A stretch of 64,000 bases of DNA from JBFMHP01 sp964557295 (GTDB lineage Bacteria; Pseudomonadota; Gammaproteobacteria; RBG-16-57-12): contig CAZKZP010000001.1 in the NCBI GenBank assembly GCA_964557295.1, positions 1-64,000 on the forward strand. Direction: 5' to 3'. Numbering within the stretch: position 1 is the stretch's first letter; each line of letters starts with the position of its first letter. Below, piece after piece: positions 45,791-56,111 of the stretch. The notes under the pieces were generated by a model that saw nothing but the letters and a program-made list of their open reading frames with translations, was not told the DNA's origin and did not search any database. Both the position numbers and the translations under genes were made by a program.

Positions 45791-48609
45791 AATTCAGTTT
45801 GAAACTTCGCATTGTCTTGCCGGTCACCATCGGCATCTTTGCCGTGTTGATCACGATTCTTTCGATCACGGCCAGCACCACGACCGTGTTGCGCGATAGC
45901 GAAGAATACGTGATCCGCAAGATGCGCGCCGAACTTACCCAGGCTCAAGGTACCGTCGAGCAGTTCATGAATACCGGCCAAACGAGCGCGGTGTCGAGCG
46001 CCGTGTCGACATTCGGTTCATTTATGGGCGTAAGCGTCATGCTGTTTGGCGACAGCAACGAACAGGTGCGGGCTTCCACGCGCTATCAGGATATCGATAA
46101 ACATTGGTCGATGCTGGATTACGGCATCAAACACGAAATCATCACCCACATCAAGAATTCGCGCGGCATCAAGGTGGAGGTGACGCGCGATCCCGATCTC
46201 GTGCACGGTTATACCAGCGTGTGTTATCAGGGCGCCGGCACCACGCTGCGCGCGCAGAACTGCGGCTTCTTGTACTACCAGATCGAGCTGGCCCCGTTCC
46301 GGAAACAGGCGCTGGATTCGGTGCGCTATCAGGCGGCGATTGATTTCGCCGGCCTGATCGTGCTCTCGCTGCTGTTGTGGACCATCCTGCATCATACGTT
46401 GACTCGGCGCGCGGATCGTCTGGCGGCCACGGTCCAAGCGTATGCGGCCGGTGATCGGGCCATGCGCTCGCGGATGCGGGGCGAGGATGAGTTGTCGCTG
46501 GTCGGCGCATCGATCGACGATATGCTCGATAAGCTCGTGCGTGACGAGCGGGAGTTGCAGGAGCGCGAGGCCCGCTTGAGCGCCATATTCAATACGGTGG
46601 CCGATCCCATCGTCATCATCGATCAGGCCGGGATCATCTCCGGATTCAACGCATCCGCGGAAAAGGTCTTCGGCTATACCCTGGATGAGGTTGTTGGGCA
46701 AAACGTGAAGATGCTCATGCCCGAACCCGATCGCTCCGCCCATGATGGTTATCTGGCGCGCTGCCAGGCGCGTGGTGAGCTCGATCCAAGCGTGTTTGGC
46801 AAGGAGCGTCAGCTGATGGCCGTGAGAAAGAGCGGCGAGGTGTTCCCGATCGAGTTGACGGTGACGGCAATCAAGGAGCAGGACGTCTGTCTGGCGGTGG
46901 GACTGATCCGCGACATCACCGAGCGCAAGAAGGCCGAGGAAGGATTGCTGCTGGCGCAACGGGTCTTCGAAAACACCAATGAAGCGATCCTGATCACCGA
47001 CAAGGATGCGCGGATCATCGATGTCAACCAGGCCTATGAGGCGATCACCGGCTACGCCAAGCATGAGGTGGTTGGGCGCAATCCGAATATTACGCGTTCC
47101 GGGCGCCACGGCAAGGATTTCTACCAGGCCATGTGGCAGAGCGTGAATGCCACCGGCTCTTGGGCCGGCGAGATCTGGGACCGGCGCAAAGGCGGCGAGG
47201 TCTTTCCCAAGTGGCTGACCATCAATGCCATCAAAAACAGATTCGGCGAGATCACCCATTACGTCGGGATCTTCAGTGATATCACGCAATTGAAGGCCGC
47301 CGAGAACAAGCTCGAGCAACTGGCCTACTACGATCCGCTGACCCGGCTACCGAACCGCGCCTTGTTCTTCGATCGTCTGCGTCAGGCGCTGGAACTGGCG
47401 CGGCGCAAATCAACCAGGATGGCCTTGCTGTTCATCGATCTCGATCGCTTCAAATACGTGAATGACACCCTGGGACACAACATCGGCGATCTGCTGTTGG
47501 TCGAGGTGGCCGAACGCATCACACAATGCCTGCGTAAATCCGATACCGTCGCGCGTTTGGGAGGGGATGAATTCACTGTGATACTGACCGAGATTCTGCG
47601 AAGCGCGAACGTTGAAAATGTCGCGCAGAATATCATCGCTGCATTACAGCGGAAGTTTGACATCGCCGGTCATGAGATCTACGTCGGCGCAAGCGTAGGG
47701 ATTGCGATTTATCCGGAGGATGGCGCGGAGCTCGAGGGCTTGGTGAAAAATGCGGACATCGCGATGTATCAGGCGAAGTTGGCCGGCCGCGGCAATTACA
47801 AATTCTTCACGCCTGAGTTGAATACCTCTAGTCAACGGCGCGCCGAGCTGGAGAATGATCTGCGCAAGGCGATTGCCGATCAGGAGTTCACTTTGTATTA
47901 CCAGCCCAAGTTCGCGCTCAAGAACCGCCGGTTGGTTGGCTTGGAAGCGCTGATCCGCTGGGTGCATCCCTTCAAGGGGATCGTTTCCCCTGCGGAGTTC
48001 ATCCCGGTGGCGGAGGAAACGGGGTTCATCCTGCAGATCGATCAGTGGGTGCTGGAAACGGCGACCCGCCAGCTCAGGCAATGGCACGCCCAGGCGGGGC
48101 GGGCGCCGCGGGTGTCGGTGAATCTCTCCGCCCGGCAGTTCGAGCACGCCGGTTTGGTAAGCAGTGTGGAGCGCGCGCTCGGTGATGCGCGGGTGGCTCC
48201 GGAGCTGCTCGAGCTGGAGATCACCGAGGGTGTGATCATGAAAGATGCCAAGGCGGCGGCCCAGGTGCTGAGCAGGTTGCGGGAAATGGGGGTGCTCATC
48301 TCCGTGGATGACTTCGGCACCGGTTATTCCTCTCTGAGCTATCTGAAAAAGCTCCCTTTGCATGTCTTGAAGATCGACCGCTCATTCATCATAGACATCG
48401 AGCATGACGACGACGACAAGGCCATTGTGGCCTCGATTATTTCCATGGGGCACAGCCTGAACCTGGTGGTCTTGGCCGAGGGGATCGAAACCGAAGGCCA
48501 GCTGCGGCTGCTGAGCGAGATGGGCTGTGATCTGGGGCAGGGCTATCTGTTCAGCCGTCCGGTGCCGGCCGCAGAGCTGAGCCGCTGGCTTGCGGATTTC
48601 GACTCTTAG
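45787..48609 (+). CDS. membrane PAS-GGDEF-EAL protein (c-di-GMP synthesis/turnover)
   Basis: A 940-residue inner-membrane protein. A first membrane helix (about 8-30) and a second (about 183-203) enclose a periplasmic sensor region; a HAMP-like linker (about 204-255), two PAS domains (about 255-375 and 380-500), a GGDEF domain and an EAL domain follow. GGDEF is intact at 592-596 and EAL intact at 720-722 (LEALIRW), with VNLSARQ, LEITEG, DDFGTGYSS and LKIDRSF downstream, so both activities may be real. The ATGA overlap with the binding-protein gene suggests the liganded lipoprotein docks on the periplasmic domain and sets cyclic-di-GMP output. Confidence 0.92.
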   Translation: MKFSLKLRIVLPVTIGIFAVLITILSITASTTTVLRDSEEYVIRKMRAELTQAQGTVEQFMNTGQTSAVSSAVSTFGSFMGVSVMLFGDSNEQVRASTRYQDIDKHWSMLDYGIKHEIITHIKNSRGIKVEVTRDPDLVHGYTSVCYQGAGTTLRAQNCGFLYYQIELAPFRKQALDSVRYQAAIDFAGLIVLSLLLWTILHHTLTRRADRLAATVQAYAAGDRAMRSRMRGEDELSLVGASIDDMLDKLVRDERELQEREARLSAIFNTVADPIVIIDQAGIISGFNASAEKVFGYTLDEVVGQNVKMLMPEPDRSAHDGYLARCQARGELDPSVFGKERQLMAVRKSGEVFPIELTVTAIKEQDVCLAVGLIRDITERKKAEEGLLLAQRVFENTNEAILITDKDARIIDVNQAYEAITGYAKHEVVGRNPNITRSGRHGKDFYQAMWQSVNATGSWAGEIWDRRKGGEVFPKWLTINAIKNRFGEITHYVGIFSDITQLKAAENKLEQLAYYDPLTRLPNRALFFDRLRQALELARRKSTRMALLFIDLDRFKYVNDTLGHNIGDLLLVEVAERITQCLRKSDTVARLGGDEFTVILTEILRSANVENVAQNIIAALQRKFDIAGHEIYVGASVGIAIYPEDGAELEGLVKNADIAMYQAKLAGRGNYKFFTPELNTSSQRRAELENDLRKAIADQEFTLYYQPKFALKNRRLVGLEALIRWVHPFKGIVSPAEFIPVAEETGFILQIDQWVLETATRQLRQWHAQAGRAPRVSVNLSARQFEHAGLVSSVERALGDARVAPELLELEITEGVIMKDAKAAAQVLSRLREMGVLISVDDFGTGYSSLSYLKKLPLHVLKIDRSFIIDIEHDDDDKAIVASIISMGHSLNLVVLAEGIETEGQLRLLSEMGCDLGQGYLFSRPVPAAELSRWLADFDS

Positions 48610-48669
48610 CAGCCTTTCCAGAGTGAGTTGATTATGCGCGGATTTTCCGCCGGCGCCGCGTGCGCGCGA

Positions 48670-48698
48670 TTGAGCAAAGGTGGTGAATCTGGTACCTT
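48670..48698 (+). promoter_or_regulatory. pyrG promoter candidate
   Basis: TTGAGC (48670-48675) and TACCTT (48693-48698) with a 17-nt spacer lie about 37 bp before the pyrG start. The -10 is a weak match. Confidence 0.35.
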
Positions 48699-48734
48699 AT
48701 GCGCTTTGAATCCATCCCCCATCCGGCCTCGATC

Positions 48735-50363
48735 ATGACGAAGTACATATTTATCACCGGCGGCGTTGTGTCTTCCCTGGGCAAAGGCATCGCTTCCGCG
48801 TCGCTGGCGGCCATCCTGGAGGCGCGCGGGCTGAAGGTCACCCTGCTCAAGCTCGATCCGTACATCAATGTCGATCCCGGGACCATGAGCCCGTTCCAGC
48901 ACGGCGAGGTGTTTGTCACGCAGGATGGCGCCGAGACCGATCTGGATCTCGGACATTACGAACGCTTTGTGCGCACCACCATGACGCGCAACAACAACTT
49001 CACCACCGGGCGCATCTACGAGAGCGTGATCCGCAAGGAGCGCCGCGGGGATTATCTGGGCGGCACCGTGCAGGTGATCCCGCACATCACCGATGAGATC
49101 AAGAGCAAGATCAAGCTCGGCGCCAAGGGCGCGGATGTCGCCCTGGTCGAGATCGGCGGTACGGTCGGCGACATCGAATCGCTGCCGTTCCTGGAGGCGA
49201 TCCGCCAGATGGGCGTGGAGCTGGGGCATGACCACGCGCTCTACATGCACCTCACCTTGCTGCCCTACGTGGCGACCTCCGGCGAACTGAAGACCAAGCC
49301 GACCCAGCATTCGGTCAAGGAGCTGCGCTCCATCGGGATCCAGCCCGATGTGCTGCTGTGCCGCTCCGACCGCCCGCTGCCGGAAGACGAAAAACGCAAG
49401 ATCTCGCTCTTCACCAATGTGGAAGAGCGCGCCGTCATCTCGGCGATCGATGTCGACACCATCTACAAGATTCCGCTGATCCTGCACGAGCAGCACCTCG
49501 ACGATATCGTGGTCGACAAACTGCGCATCCAGGCCAAGCCCGCGGATCTGAGCGAGTGGCGCCAGGTGATCGATGCCCTCAATCACCCCACCGCCGAGGT
49601 CAAGGTGGCGATGGTGGGGAAATACATCGACCTGACCGAGTCGTACAAATCGCTCAGCGAATCTTTGATCCATGCCGGCATCCGCACCCGCACCAAGGTG
49701 AAGATCCACTACATCGATTCCGAAGACATCTACACCGAAGGCACCGATCGCCTGGCCGGGATGGACGCCATCCTGGTGCCCGGCGGCTTCGGCGAGCGCG
49801 GCGTGGAAGGCAAGATCAAGACCGTGCGCTACGCCCGCGAGCATCGCATTCCGTATCTGGGCATCTGCCTGGGTATGCAGGTGGCGGTGATCGAATACGC
49901 CCGCGATGTGGCGGGCCTGACCGGGGCGCACAGCACCGAGTTCAAGCCAGAAACCCCGCATCCGGTGATCGCGCTGATCACGGAGTGGACGAGCACCCAG
50001 GGCGCCATCGAACGGCGCGATCAGAACTCCGATCTCGGCGGCACCATGCGCCTGGGCGGTCAGGCGTGCCGGCTGGAGACGGGCAGCCTGATCCGCGAGA
50101 TCTACGGCAAGGACACGATCACCGAGCGTCATCGCCATCGCTATGAATTCAATAACGCCTATCTGAAGACCCTGGAAGAGGCGGGCTTGCGCTTCTCGGG
50201 CAAATCCATCGACGGCAACCTGGTCGAGGTGATCGAAATCCCCGATCATCCGTGGTTCGTCGCCTGCCAGTTCCATCCGGAATTCACCTCCACGCCGCGT
50301 GACGGGCACCCGCTGTTCAGCAGTTTCGTCATGGCGGCGCGCACGCACCACGGAGCCAAATGA
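48735..50363 (+). CDS. pyrG: CTP synthase
   Basis: A 542-residue amidotransferase making CTP from UTP, ATP and glutamine. The synthetase domain starts TKYIFITGGVVSSLGKG, with SPFQHGEVFVTQDGAETD; the C-terminal glutaminase has LGICLGMQVA with the nucleophilic cysteine and the FHPEF motif. ATG 48735 starts the conserved N-terminus; the earlier in-frame ATG at 48699 is not supported. The order pyrG-kdsA-eno-ftsB-ispD is standard. Confidence 0.97.
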   Translation: MTKYIFITGGVVSSLGKGIASASLAAILEARGLKVTLLKLDPYINVDPGTMSPFQHGEVFVTQDGAETDLDLGHYERFVRTTMTRNNNFTTGRIYESVIRKERRGDYLGGTVQVIPHITDEIKSKIKLGAKGADVALVEIGGTVGDIESLPFLEAIRQMGVELGHDHALYMHLTLLPYVATSGELKTKPTQHSVKELRSIGIQPDVLLCRSDRPLPEDEKRKISLFTNVEERAVISAIDVDTIYKIPLILHEQHLDDIVVDKLRIQAKPADLSEWRQVIDALNHPTAEVKVAMVGKYIDLTESYKSLSESLIHAGIRTRTKVKIHYIDSEDIYTEGTDRLAGMDAILVPGGFGERGVEGKIKTVRYAREHRIPYLGICLGMQVAVIEYARDVAGLTGAHSTEFKPETPHPVIALITEWTSTQGAIERRDQNSDLGGTMRLGGQACRLETGSLIREIYGKDTITERHRHRYEFNNAYLKTLEEAGLRFSGKSIDGNLVEVIEIPDHPWFVACQFHPEFTSTPRDGHPLFSSFVMAARTHHGAK

Positions 50364-51196
50364 TGAAGATTTGCGGATTTCACGCCGGGCTGGATCAGCC
50401 GTTTTTCCTGATCGCCGGACCCTGCGTCATCGAAAGCGAGCGGTTGTGCCTCGACACGGCGGCGCGGATGAAGGAGATGACGGCGCGCCTCGGCATCCCC
50501 TACATCTTCAAGGCCTCGTTCGACAAGGCCAACCGCACCTCCTCCCAGAGCTTCCGCGGGCCGGGCCTGGAGCAAGGCCTGCGCATCCTACAGAAGGTCA
50601 AGGACCAGATCGGCGTGCCGGTGCTGACCGATGTGCACGAAGACACGCCGCTCGATGAAGTGGCCGCGGTGGTCGATGTGTTGCAGACCCCGGCGTTTCT
50701 CTGCCGCCAGACCAATTTCATTCAAGAGGTGGCGCGCCAGGGCAAGCCGGTGAACATCAAGAAGGGCCAGTTCCTGGCGCCCTGGGACATGAAGAACGTC
50801 GTCGCCAAGGCGCGCGAGGTCGGCAATGACCAGATCATGGTCTGCGAGCGCGGCGTTTCGTTTGGCTATAATACGCTGATCTCGGACATGCGCGGCCTCG
50901 CGGTCATGCGCGAAACCGGCTGCCCGGTGGTGTTCGATGCCACGCATTCGGTGCAGCAGCCCGGCGGGCAGGGCAGTGCCTCCGGCGGCCAGCGCGAGCA
51001 CGTGCCGGTGCTGGCGCGCGCGGCCGTTGCCGTTGGCATCAGCGGGCTGTTCATGGAGACCCATCCCAATCCGGCCGAGGCCCTGAGCGACGGCCCGAAT
51101 TCGTGGCCGCTCGGGCGGATGGAAGAATTGCTGGAGACGCTCAAGGTGATCGACGCGGCGGTGAAGGCGCGGGGATTCATCGAGTCCACGCTCTAA
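50360..51196 (+). CDS. kdsA: 3-deoxy-8-phosphooctulonate synthase
   Basis: A 278-residue TIM-barrel enzyme joining PEP and arabinose 5-phosphate to give KDO 8-phosphate for the lipopolysaccharide inner core. Motifs include LIAGPCVIESE, FKASFDKANRTSSQSFRG and DATHSVQQPGGQG. The ATGATGA junction with pyrG allows starts at 50360 or 50363. Confidence 0.96.
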   Translation: MMKICGFHAGLDQPFFLIAGPCVIESERLCLDTAARMKEMTARLGIPYIFKASFDKANRTSSQSFRGPGLEQGLRILQKVKDQIGVPVLTDVHEDTPLDEVAAVVDVLQTPAFLCRQTNFIQEVARQGKPVNIKKGQFLAPWDMKNVVAKAREVGNDQIMVCERGVSFGYNTLISDMRGLAVMRETGCPVVFDATHSVQQPGGQGSASGGQREHVPVLARAAVAVGISGLFMETHPNPAEALSDGPNSWPLGRMEELLETLKVIDAAVKARGFIESTL

Positions 51197-51235
51197 GAGT
51201 TTTTGTTACATTCCAACGGAAGAGAAAGAAAAGAA

Positions 51236-52531
<1,296 letters not shown>

Positions 52532-52554
52532 GTCCATGCGGGCGATGCATTCAG

Positions 52555-52592
52555 GGCGGGATCGATGTGCGCGTCGGTCCCGCCTTGTTTTT
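52555..52592 (+). terminator. intrinsic terminator after eno
   Basis: GGCGGGA (52555-52561) pairs with TCCCGCC (52578-52584) and is followed by TTGTTTTT. The later ftsB-ispD genes may need read-through or their own promoter. Confidence 0.75.
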
Positions 52593-52639
52593 GCCGGTGA
52601 TGGTCACCGGTTCCCGGAGGGTGGAGCGCGCGTTCTGAA

Positions 52640-52918
52640 ATGAAGATCAAGATATTCATGGCGGCGCTCTTGGTTCTGACCGCGGTGCTGCAATTCAAGA
52701 TCTGGTTCGGCGAGGGCAGCGTGCAGACCATCTGGGGCTTGTCGCACGAGGTTGCGGCGGCCAAGGAGGAAAACGCCCAGCGCAAGGAGCGCAATGATTC
52801 CCTGTCCGCGGAGGTGCGCGATCTGAAGGATGGCCTGGAGGCCATCGAGGGCCGCGCCCGGCTGGATCTGGGCATGATCAAGAAGGGCGAGACCTTTTAT
52901 CAGGTAGTGAAGGAATAG
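52640..52918 (+). CDS. ftsB: cell division protein FtsB
   Basis: A 92-residue bitopic protein. One membrane helix (about 4-20) is followed by a coiled coil (KEENAQRKERNDSLSAEVRD) and the IEGRARLDLGMIKKGETFYQV end that is characteristic of FtsB. It joins FtsL and FtsQ in the divisome and helps activate septal peptidoglycan synthesis. Confidence 0.92.
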   Translation: MKIKIFMAALLVLTAVLQFKIWFGEGSVQTIWGLSHEVAAAKEENAQRKERNDSLSAEVRDLKDGLEAIEGRARLDLGMIKKGETFYQVVKE

Positions 52919-52971
52919 TCCCGCGACGCGGGATTGCGCCCATCGCGCATCACACGCAACGAGAGCATAAC

Positions 52972-53694
52972 GTGAATCCCCAAACCAACTCAGAGCCCGC
53001 TTATTGGGCGGTAATTCCCGCCGCAGGTGTGGGCAAACGCATGGGCGGTGACAAGCCCAAACAATACCTCACGCTCGCAGGCGCGCCGATCATCGAGCAC
53101 ACGCTGGCGCGGCTGGCCGCGCATCCCAGGATCAAGGGCATCATGGTCGCGATCGCTCCGGGGGATCCGTATTGGTCTGCGGTGCAACTGCCGGCGAATC
53201 TTCCGGTGAAAGTGGTCTACGGCGGGCGCGAGCGTTGCAATTCGGTGCTCAATGCCTTGGAAGGCCTGCGCGGACTCGCCGCCAAGCACGATTGGGTGCT
53301 GGTGCACGATGCCGCGCGCCCCTGCGTGCGCGTGGCGGACATCGATCATCTGATCACCACGCTTGCCGAACATCCGGTCGGCGGCCTGCTCGGGTTGCCG
53401 GTAACCGATACCATGAAGCGCACAGATGCCAGCGGTACCATCCAGCAGACCGTGCCGCGCACCAATCTCTGGCGCGCGCTGACCCCGCAGATGTTCCGGT
53501 ACGGGATGCTGATCCAGTCGCTGTCCGAGGCGGTGCGCGCCGAGGAACTGGTCACCGACGAGGCCGCCGCGATCGAGTGGGCCGGTTATCGTCCGCGCAT
53601 GGTCGAAGGCCACGCCGACAACATCAAGATCACCCGCCCGCAGGATCTGCAACTGGCGGCGTTGTTCTTGCAGCAACAGAAGGAAGCATCCTGA
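52972..53694 (+). CDS. ispD: 2-C-methyl-D-erythritol 4-phosphate cytidylyltransferase
   Basis: A 240-residue MEP-pathway enzyme with the nucleotide-binding start VIPAAGVGKRMGGDKPKQYL and the VLVHDAARPCV motif. The start is a GTG. Its stop overlaps the ispF start (TGATG), the common IspD-IspF pairing. Confidence 0.95.
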   Translation: MNPQTNSEPAYWAVIPAAGVGKRMGGDKPKQYLTLAGAPIIEHTLARLAAHPRIKGIMVAIAPGDPYWSAVQLPANLPVKVVYGGRERCNSVLNALEGLRGLAAKHDWVLVHDAARPCVRVADIDHLITTLAEHPVGGLLGLPVTDTMKRTDASGTIQQTVPRTNLWRALTPQMFRYGMLIQSLSEAVRAEELVTDEAAAIEWAGYRPRMVEGHADNIKITRPQDLQLAALFLQQQKEAS

Positions 53695-54164
53695 TGCGCA
53701 TCGGCCACGGCTATGACGCCCACCGTTTCACACCCAACCGACCGTTGATCCTCGGCGGCGTACACATCCCGTATGAGCAGGGGATGGAGGCGCACTCCGA
53801 TGGCGATGTGCTATTGCACGCCTTGTGCGATGCCTTGCTCGGCGCGGCGGGGCTTGGCGATATCGGCCGGCACTTTCCCGATACCAGCCAGGAGTTCGCC
53901 GGCATCGACAGCCGTCTGCTGTTGCGCCGGGTGGTGGCGCAATTGCACGAGCGCGGCCTGACGGTGGGCAATGCCGATCTCACCATCCTGGCGCAGGCCC
54001 CGAAGATGGCGCCGCATATCGATGCGATGCGCGCCAACATCGCCGAAGACCTTCAGGTCGATGTGAGCCGGATCAACGTCAAGGCCACCACCACGGAGCG
54101 GATGGGCTTCGTCGGCCGCAAGGAAGGTATCGCCGCCCACGCCGTGGTGCTGTTAAACGAATGA
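53694..54164 (+). CDS. ispF: 2-C-methyl-D-erythritol 2,4-cyclodiphosphate synthase
   Basis: A 156-residue trimeric zinc enzyme for the next MEP-pathway step. Metal ligands are in GHGYDAHRF (aspartate and histidine), AHSDGDVLLHALCDALLGA, and the KATTTERMGFVGRKEGIAAHA end is typical. A longer in-frame extension back to 53172 overlaps ispD and is not coding. Confidence 0.96.
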   Translation: MRIGHGYDAHRFTPNRPLILGGVHIPYEQGMEAHSDGDVLLHALCDALLGAAGLGDIGRHFPDTSQEFAGIDSRLLLRRVVAQLHERGLTVGNADLTILAQAPKMAPHIDAMRANIAEDLQVDVSRINVKATTTERMGFVGRKEGIAAHAVVLLNE

Positions 54165-55219
54165 CTCACGCCATGTCAGTAACCTTCTCCCTTGAACTCC
54201 CTTATGCCTTCGGCAAACCCGAGGCGTCCGGAATTCTGCGCCGCACGCCGGAGGATTTTTTCGTCGAAGAAGTGCTGGGCTTCAGTCCAGAAGGCGAGGG
54301 CGAGCATGTCTGGCTGTGGATCGAGAAGCGCAACTGCAATACCGAGTGGGTGGCCGACCAACTCACGCGTCTGGCGGGCGTAGAACACGGCGCGGTGAGT
54401 TATTCCGGTCTCAAGGACCGGATTGCCGTGACCCGTCAGTGGTTTTCCGTGCATTTGCCGGGCAAGGCCGCGCCCGATTGGTCGACCCTGAACTCCGAGC
54501 AGTTCACCGTGTTGGAAGCGGTGCGCCACCGCAGCAAATTGCGGCGCGGTACCCATCGCTCCAATCGATTCGTCATCCGCATCCGTGACATTGCCGGTGA
54601 TCGTGCCGCGCTCGAGGCGCGGCTGGCGCTGATCATGCGCAGCGGCGTGCCGAATTATTTCGGCGAGCAACGTTTTGGTCATCAGGGCGGCAACCTGGAG
54701 CAGGCGCGCAAGATGTTCGGCGGGTGGCGGATCAAGGATCGGCACAAACGCAGCATGTATCTTTCCGCCGCACGCTCCTATCTGTTCAATCAAGTCCTCT
54801 CGCGCCGCGTCGAACAAGGCAGCTGGGATCGGATCCTGCCCGGCGAGGCCGTCATCCTGGCTGGCAGTCATAGTTTTTTCGTCGCCGACGAGATCAACGA
54901 TGAGCTCCAGCAACGCCTTCAGCGCATGGATATTCACCCCTCGGGTCCCTTGTGGGGGCGCGGAGATTTGCCCTGCAAGGGGCAAGCGGCAGAGTTCGAA
55001 CGCCGCACTGCCGCGGACTACGCGGAATTCTGTGAAGGCTTGGAGAAGGCGGATCTGCGGCAGGAGCGCCGCGCGCTTCGGTTACAGGTGAGCGACCTGG
55101 AGTGGACTTGGCCGGAGGCCACTACCCTGGAGTTGAGGTTCGGCCTAGGTCGGGGCGAATACGCGACTGCGGTAGTGCGCGAGTTGGCCGTCTGCAGTGA
55201 GGCTATGAAAAACCTCTAG
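54161..55219 (+). CDS. truD: tRNA pseudouridine(13) synthase
   Basis: A 352-residue TruD-family enzyme forming pseudouridine at position 13 of tRNA-Glu. The catalytic aspartate lies in YSGLKDRIAVTRQW, and the family NYFGEQRFGHQGGN motif is present. ATG 54161 overlaps the ispF stop; ATG 54173 is an alternative. It ends the conserved pyrG-truD block. Confidence 0.94.
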   Translation: MTHAMSVTFSLELPYAFGKPEASGILRRTPEDFFVEEVLGFSPEGEGEHVWLWIEKRNCNTEWVADQLTRLAGVEHGAVSYSGLKDRIAVTRQWFSVHLPGKAAPDWSTLNSEQFTVLEAVRHRSKLRRGTHRSNRFVIRIRDIAGDRAALEARLALIMRSGVPNYFGEQRFGHQGGNLEQARKMFGGWRIKDRHKRSMYLSAARSYLFNQVLSRRVEQGSWDRILPGEAVILAGSHSFFVADEINDELQQRLQRMDIHPSGPLWGRGDLPCKGQAAEFERRTAADYAEFCEGLEKADLRQERRALRLQVSDLEWTWPEATTLELRFGLGRGEYATAVVRELAVCSEAMKNL

Positions 55220-55420
55220 TAATTTCCGTTCTCATCATTCCCCCTCAATTCATCGAATGCTGGCAAATATCGGGTGTCCCCGATGTGTTGCGAGTGTAGA
55301 TCACAACAAAACACCACTAAAACAAAAGGTTGAAGTCAGTATTGCGACGCGTGCGCCTTACTCTGCGACCGTCCTCTCCGTTCATTCTTTAACGCCGCAA
55401 ACAGAATGTAGTTGCAATAA

Positions 55421-55436
55421 TGTGACCCATATCACA
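55421..55436. promoter_or_regulatory. CRP/Vfr-like binding site
   Basis: TGTGACCCATATCACA has perfect TGTGA-N6-TCACA half-sites. It lies about 65 bp before the Sel1-like gene, in a 283-bp AT-richer intergenic region that is otherwise empty of genes. Position suits activation of that gene by a CRP-family protein. Confidence 0.6.
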
Positions 55437-55502
55437 CAAGTTTAGTGATGTATTGTCGATAACCCCTGTAACGGTTTTCAAATTGCGCAAGCGAGGGGTT
55501 CC

Positions 55503-55874
55503 ATGAAATTCACGAAATCAGTCTTGCTCCTGGCGCTCCTGGGCTGCTCCACAGCGCAGGCGCATGCCGATGAGTACTACACCGGCGTGATGTCCGCACT
55601 CAAGCAGGATTACAAGGAGGCGTATGCCTTGTTAAAACCGCTGTCGGACAAGGGGGATCCTCGCGCGATCTTCAATGTGGCGCTCATGTATCACGCGGGC
55701 CTGTTCGTGGAATTCGATGAGAAAAAGGCTGTGGAACTCTATCAGGAAGCGGCAAAGCTCGGTGTCCGGGAGGCGCAACAGTTTTTAGCGGCGGGGTATC
55801 GCGAAGGATGGTTTGGCCTGCCGATGGATTATGAGAAATACAAATACTGGATGGGGCAAATGGGCGAGCTGTGA
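55503..55874 (+). CDS. secreted Sel1-like repeat protein
   Basis: A 123-residue protein with a signal peptide (about residues 1-22, cleaved near AHA) and two or three Sel1/TPR-type repeats, as in DPRAIFNVALMYHAGLF and DEKKAVELYQEAAKLG. Sel1 proteins are protein-protein adaptors. The gene stands alone between a CRP-like site and a strong terminator. GAGGGG lies just before the ATG. Specific partners cannot be inferred. Confidence 0.8.
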   Translation: MKFTKSVLLLALLGCSTAQAHADEYYTGVMSALKQDYKEAYALLKPLSDKGDPRAIFNVALMYHAGLFVEFDEKKAVELYQEAAKLGVREAQQFLAAGYREGWFGLPMDYEKYKYWMGQMGEL

Positions 55875-55890
55875 CTCGCCGTAGGGGGTG

Positions 55891-55922
55891 GCCGATGGGT
55901 GTAGATACCCATCGGCTTTTTT
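55891..55922 (+). terminator. intrinsic terminator
   Basis: GCCGATGGGT (55891-55900) and ACCCATCGGC (55907-55916) form a perfect 10-bp stem with a 6-nt loop followed by six T, directly after the Sel1-like gene. Confidence 0.92.
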
Positions 55923-56111
55923 GTTTCATGATTCAACAATCGACAGACTCTAAAAATTCAGTCTCTCTTTCACAGACATTTCTGTAAGATCACAAGTCGA
56001 AAAATAAAAATTTAAATGTTGCCTTGGGTGCAGTCCGCCGATAAAGTTAAAATTGCCTTATTTAATAGAAAACTAATATTAACGAATAACATTCCACAGT
56101 GTGGGTTTAGG

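Noticed and set aside
55257..55445. Small 62-codon ORF after truD
   Set aside because: No ribosome-binding site, no domain, unusual composition, and it covers the CRP-like site.
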